From an uncultured Flavobacteriales bacterium (GTDB lineage Bacteria > Bacteroidota > Bacteroidia > Palsa-965), in NCBI GenBank assembly GCA_946478675.1, contig CAMLEF010000218.1, forward strand, positions 1 to 7,915: a DNA stretch of 7,915 nt. The letters are read 5' to 3'. Under the pieces are notes generated by a model. That model made no database searches and was not told where the DNA came from. It worked only from the letters and a program-made list of their open reading frames with translations. A program made the position numbers and the translations under genes. Position 1 is the stretch's first letter. Each line of letters begins with the position of its first letter. Shown here piece by piece: positions 5,795-7,915 of the stretch.

Positions 5795-6352
5795 TTATAA
5801 ATGGTCCGTATTCCGGATAAACGCTTCAATTTTTTTCACCGCATGATGATACGAGGCTTTCAGCGCACCGACGGAAGTCTCCAGCACCGCCGACATATCT
5901 TCATACTTCATGTCTTCAAAATATTTCATGTTGAACACGAGCCGCTGTTTCTCCGGTAACTGCTGGATCGCTACCTGCAGCTTTTTCTGGATCACATCGC
6001 CGCGGAAATAATTATCGTCTTGCAGCTTTCCTTCGATCGAAAATTCCACGTCGCCGTAACGAAGGAACATATCCGCTTTGCGTTGCCGGATGAAGCTCAG
6101 CGTTTCGTTCGTCGCGATGCGATAAAGCCAGGTGTAGAGCTGCGCATCTTCCTTGAACGCATCGAGACCTTTCCACGCTTTGATGAACGCATTCTGCAGC
6201 ACGTCGTCCGTGTCATCATGATCAACCAGCATGCGACGGATGTGCCAGTACAATCGCTTCTGGTAACGCTCCACGATCTGGCGGAAGGCCGCCTGCCGGG
6301 TGCGTTCCTCGCGGAACTGAGCTACGAGTTCTTTGTCGCTGGTCTCTGCCAT
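5795..6352 (-). CDS. ECF-family RNA polymerase sigma-70 factor
   Basis: 185 residues from ATG 6352. Region 2 covers about residues 22-92: FRQIVERYQKRLYWHIRRML, then DDTDDVLQNAFIKAWKGL (46-63, core-binding and -10 recognition) and YTWLYRIATNETLSFIRQRK (73-92). Region 4 covers about 122-178: LPEKQRLVFNMKYFEDMKY (132-150) and the helix-turn-helix MSAVLETSVGALKASYHHAVKKI (starting 153). There is no region 1.1 or 3 and the length is typical of ECF sigmas. It directs RNA polymerase to a small regulon, normally released from its anti-sigma on an envelope signal. It is the first gene of a tight four-gene unit with the VPENYF-repeat protein, Spy-like protein and barrel. A terminator hairpin and U-tract lie directly against its start codon, so the origin of its message is unusual. 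Family certain; target promoters and signal unknown. Confidence 0.95.
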   Translation of the reverse strand: MAETSDKELVAQFREERTRQAAFRQIVERYQKRLYWHIRRMLVDHDDTDDVLQNAFIKAWKGLDAFKEDAQLYTWLYRIATNETLSFIRQRKADMFLRYGDVEFSIEGKLQDDNYFRGDVIQKKLQVAIQQLPEKQRLVFNMKYFEDMKYEDMSAVLETSVGALKASYHHAVKKIEAFIRNTDHL

Positions 6353-6397
6353 AAAACAAAAAGGCTGCGCCTTGATCGAAGGATCCGGGCGCAGCCT
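6353..6397 (-). terminator. Intrinsic terminator of the transketolase gene, abutting the sigma start codon
   Basis: AGGCTGCGCC (6362-6371) and GGCGCAGCCT (6388-6397) are perfect 10-base reverse complements with a 16-base loop. On the minus strand the stem is followed directly by TTTTTGTTTT, then ATG of the sigma gene (6352). It begins 20 bases after the transketolase stop (6418-6420). The GC-rich stem plus U-tract is a textbook rho-independent terminator. It leaves no room for a normal leader between terminator and sigma start. Confidence 0.85.
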
Positions 6398-6417
6398 GAA
6401 GGTATTAAAACGCTTCG

Positions 6418-7374
6418 TTAGCTGGTTTTACGCGCGATGGCACGGAGGGCGGCGTTCACGATATCCGGCGTGTCGAGCCCGTACTTCTTCATCAGTTCGT
6501 CCGGGGTTCCGCTTTCGCCGAAGGAATCGTTCACGGCCACCATCTCGAGCGGAGCAGGCGTGTTGCTCGTCAGCACGTGCGAGATACTTTCGCCAAGGCC
6601 TCCGAACTTGTTGTGCTCCTCTGCCGAAACGGCGCACCGGGTTTTCCTTACTGATGCTATGACGGCTGCTTCGTCCAAAGGTTTAATCGTGTGGATATTG
6701 ATAATTTCCGCCGAGATGCCCTGCTTGTTCAGGATTTCCCAGGCTTCGAGCGCTTTCCACACGAGATGGCCGGTAGCGAAAATGCTCACGTCGGATCCTT
6801 CAAACAGCGTAACGGCCTTGCCGATCTCGAATTTCTGGTCGGGTGCCGTAAAGTTGGGCACCGACGGGCGACCGAAGCGGAGATACACCGGTCCTTCGTG
6901 CTGCGCGATGGCCATCGTGGCGGCTTTCGTCTGGTTGTAATCGCACGGATTGATCACCGTCATGCCCGGCAGCATTTTCATCAGGCCGATGTCCTCGAGG
7001 ATCTGGTGCGTGGCGCCGTCTTCCCCGAGCGTGAGCCCCGCATGCGAAGCGCAGATCTTCACGTTCTTGTCGGAATAAGCGATCGACTGGCGGATCTGGT
7101 CGTACACACGGCCGGTCGAGAAGTTGGCGAAGGTTCCGGTGAACGGGATTTTACCGCCGATGGTAAGACCGGCAGCAACGCCCATCATGTTCGCTTCCGC
7201 AATACCGACCTGGAAAAAGCGGTCGGGGAATTCTTTCTGGAACGCGTCCATTTTAAGCGAGCCGGTGAGATCAGCGCAAAGGGCCACGACATTCGGGTTC
7301 TGGCGGCCAAGCTCCAGCAATCCCGCGCCGAAGCCGGAACGGGTGTCTTTTTTTTCTGTGGTAGCGTATTTCAT
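6418..7374 (-). CDS. Transketolase, C-terminal half (pyrimidine-binding and C-terminal domains)
   Basis: 318 residues from ATG 7374. It corresponds to the second half of transketolase, as in two-gene transketolases of many bacteria and archaea; it should pair with a separate thiamine-diphosphate N-terminal subunit to move two-carbon ketol units in the non-oxidative pentose phosphate pathway. Residues 12-170 form the pyrimidine-binding domain: [12 protein letters not shown] (12-23), ADLTGSLKM (34-42), [18 protein letters not shown] (53-70) with Glu60 at the position of the thiamine-activating glutamate, [14 protein letters not shown] (111-124, two histidines) and YLRFGRP (164-170). The C-terminal domain includes [12 protein letters not shown] (200-211) and [11 protein letters not shown] (224-234). 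Motifs are intact. The upstream neighbour visible here is not the N-terminal subunit. The 1-deoxyxylulose-5-phosphate synthase family also shares this fold, but the half-length and motifs favour transketolase. Confidence 0.93.
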   Translation of the reverse strand: MKYATTEKKDTRSGFGAGLLELGRQNPNVVALCADLTGSLKMDAFQKEFPDRFFQVGIAEANMMGVAAGLTIGGKIPFTGTFANFSTGRVYDQIRQSIAYSDKNVKICASHAGLTLGEDGATHQILEDIGLMKMLPGMTVINPCDYNQTKAATMAIAQHEGPVYLRFGRPSVPNFTAPDQKFEIGKAVTLFEGSDVSIFATGHLVWKALEAWEILNKQGISAEIINIHTIKPLDEAAVIASVRKTRCAVSAEEHNKFGGLGESISHVLTSNTPAPLEMVAVNDSFGESGTPDELMKKYGLDTPDIVNAALRAIARKTS

Positions 7375-7390
7375 GTTGATTGAGTTCTGA

Positions 7391-7449
7391 GTTTGGAGTC
7401 AGGAGTTCGGAGCATGGAGTAGAACTCCGAACTCCAGGCTCCGAACTCC
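7391..7449. repeat. GGAGTTCGGAG palindromic low-complexity repeats, intergenic
   Basis: GGAGTTCGGAG occurs at 7402-7412 and its exact reverse complement CTCCGAACTCC at 7425-7435 and again at 7439-7449; degenerate forms (GTTTGGAGTC, 7391-7400) precede them. 7402-7412 with 7425-7435 makes a perfect 11-bp stem with a 12-base loop. The element fills the gap between the end of the beta-rich gene (7453) and the transketolase start and could act as a 3'-end hairpin for the former. No U-tract follows. Confidence 0.75.
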
Positions 7450-7452
7450 CTG

Positions 7453-7915
7453 CTAATACAATTTTACCGTTGCTTGTCCGCCGGCATCGATCTTGAAACG
7501 GCGTTCTACGGTGTAAACGGTTTCGTGCGCGGATTTCGGACGATAGATGATGCGATAATTGCCGGGCTGCAGCACGACACTTTCATTCGTCGCTTTATCG
7601 TTGAGGTTGCAGACCCATTTCAGGTTGTTCTTGTCTTCGAGCAGGATCTGCGCCGTTCCTTCCGAAGGACGGAAGACGTTCACGACTCCTGCCTGCGGGA
7701 TCTGGATCAAAGTCGTTTTGCTCTGGCCGATGTCGACTTTGTACATGTAGATCCGCGGCAGCGACAAGATCTCGAGATCGTATTTGCCGGTGATGTATTT
7801 CTGCATCGTGCCGAATTCCTGGACGCAAACCGTTTCCATCGTGCCGGCTTTGCGGACGATGCAGGGCAGGCTCGCGTAATTGTTCGTGCCGGCCACCTGC
7901 AAATTCAGGTAACCC
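7453..7915 (-). CDS. C-terminal part of a larger beta-rich protein (possibly vWA-type), partial
   Basis: The frame is open to the right edge; 153 residues and the TAG (7453-7455) are visible, beginning GYLNLQVAGTNNYASLPCIV. A TTG at 7902 is not a credible start because the frame continues upstream with sensible sequence (GYLNL). The visible part is mostly beta: TGKYDLEILSLPRI (42-55) followed by TTLIQIPQAG (67-76), then a second similar block LQPGNYRIIYRPK (115-127) with FKIDAGGQATVKLY (140-153). The two blocks look like an internal duplication of a PEGA/carboxypeptidase-regulatory-like sandwich. From memory this tail resembles the end of Bacteroidota vWA-domain proteins of the Ca-activated-chloride-channel type, but the vWA domain itself lies outside the window, so the identity is tentative. 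Same strand as the transketolase gene, 78 bp away. Confidence 0.6.
   Translation of the reverse strand, partial: GYLNLQVAGTNNYASLPCIVRKAGTMETVCVQEFGTMQKYITGKYDLEILSLPRIYMYKVDIGQSKTTLIQIPQAGVVNVFRPSEGTAQILLEDKNNLKWVCNLNDKATNESVVLQPGNYRIIYRPKSAHETVYTVERRFKIDAGGQATVKLY

Noticed and set aside
6402..6409. TACCTTCA on the minus strand as a -7 box for the sigma gene
   Set aside because: It matches only TA..TT of the consensus and lacks a clear -33 element; mentioned as possible but not supported.
6691..7383. Plus-strand open frame of 230 residues over the transketolase gene
   Set aside because: Antisense shadow of a well-conserved enzyme.
7900..7902. TTG as the start of the right-edge gene
   Set aside because: The frame stays open to the window edge with plausible protein sequence, so the gene is partial instead of starting here.

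Overview
The window looks like Bacteroidota DNA, most likely a Chitinophagales/Chitinophagaceae-like or Sphingobacteriales-like lineage, at roughly 50% GC. The clues are an ECF sigma factor followed by a membrane protein carrying VPENYF motifs, a Spy/CpxP-like periplasmic protein and a predicted outer-membrane barrel; a transketolase encoded as a separate C-terminal half; A/T-rich translation starts without a clear Shine-Dalgarno; and low-complexity palindromic repeats confined to intergenic spaces. All confident complete genes are on the minus strand, so transcription runs from high to low coordinates.

Layout from right to left (direction of transcription). 7915-7453: C-terminal 153 residues of a beta-rich protein, possibly the tail of a vWA-type protein, cut by the window edge. 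7449-7391: GGAGTTCGGAG palindromic repeats. 7374-6418: transketolase C-terminal half, ending in a strong intrinsic terminator (6397-6353). 6352-2977: four-gene ECF sigma cassette with gaps of 3, 9 and 1 bp: sigma factor, a putative anti-sigma protein with six VPENYF-type repeats, a Spy/CpxP-like protein, and an outer-membrane beta-barrel. 2966-2688: array of about 105-bp repeat units made of inverted arms built from the 8-mer CACNAAGR. 2628-1100: gluQ (glutamyl-Q tRNA(Asp) synthetase) and rsmE (16S rRNA m3U1498 methyltransferase), 5 bp apart. 1044-370: lipoprotein of the permuted papain-like YiiX family. 365-273: GTTGGT-type inverted repeats. 269-about 140: start of a membrane protein gene that appears broken.

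The left edge is anomalous. Bases 1 to about 141 read on the plus strand as an internal piece of a SnoaL-like (NTF2-fold) protein at about 65% GC over the first 110 bases. This runs straight into roughly 50% GC Bacteroidota-like DNA. A chimeric assembly join is the simplest explanation; a real insertion or transfer is the alternative.

The most coherent biological unit is the sigma cassette. By inference, the sigma factor is held by the repeat-bearing single-pass membrane protein, and the periplasmic Spy-like protein and the barrel are envelope partners or outputs. Two features stand out: the expansion of the VPENYF motif to six copies in the predicted cytoplasmic half, and a terminator hairpin whose U-tract touches the sigma start codon. 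The gluQ-rsmE pair is a translation-quality module (tRNA and rRNA modification). No tRNA, rRNA, CRISPR array or insertion sequence was found.
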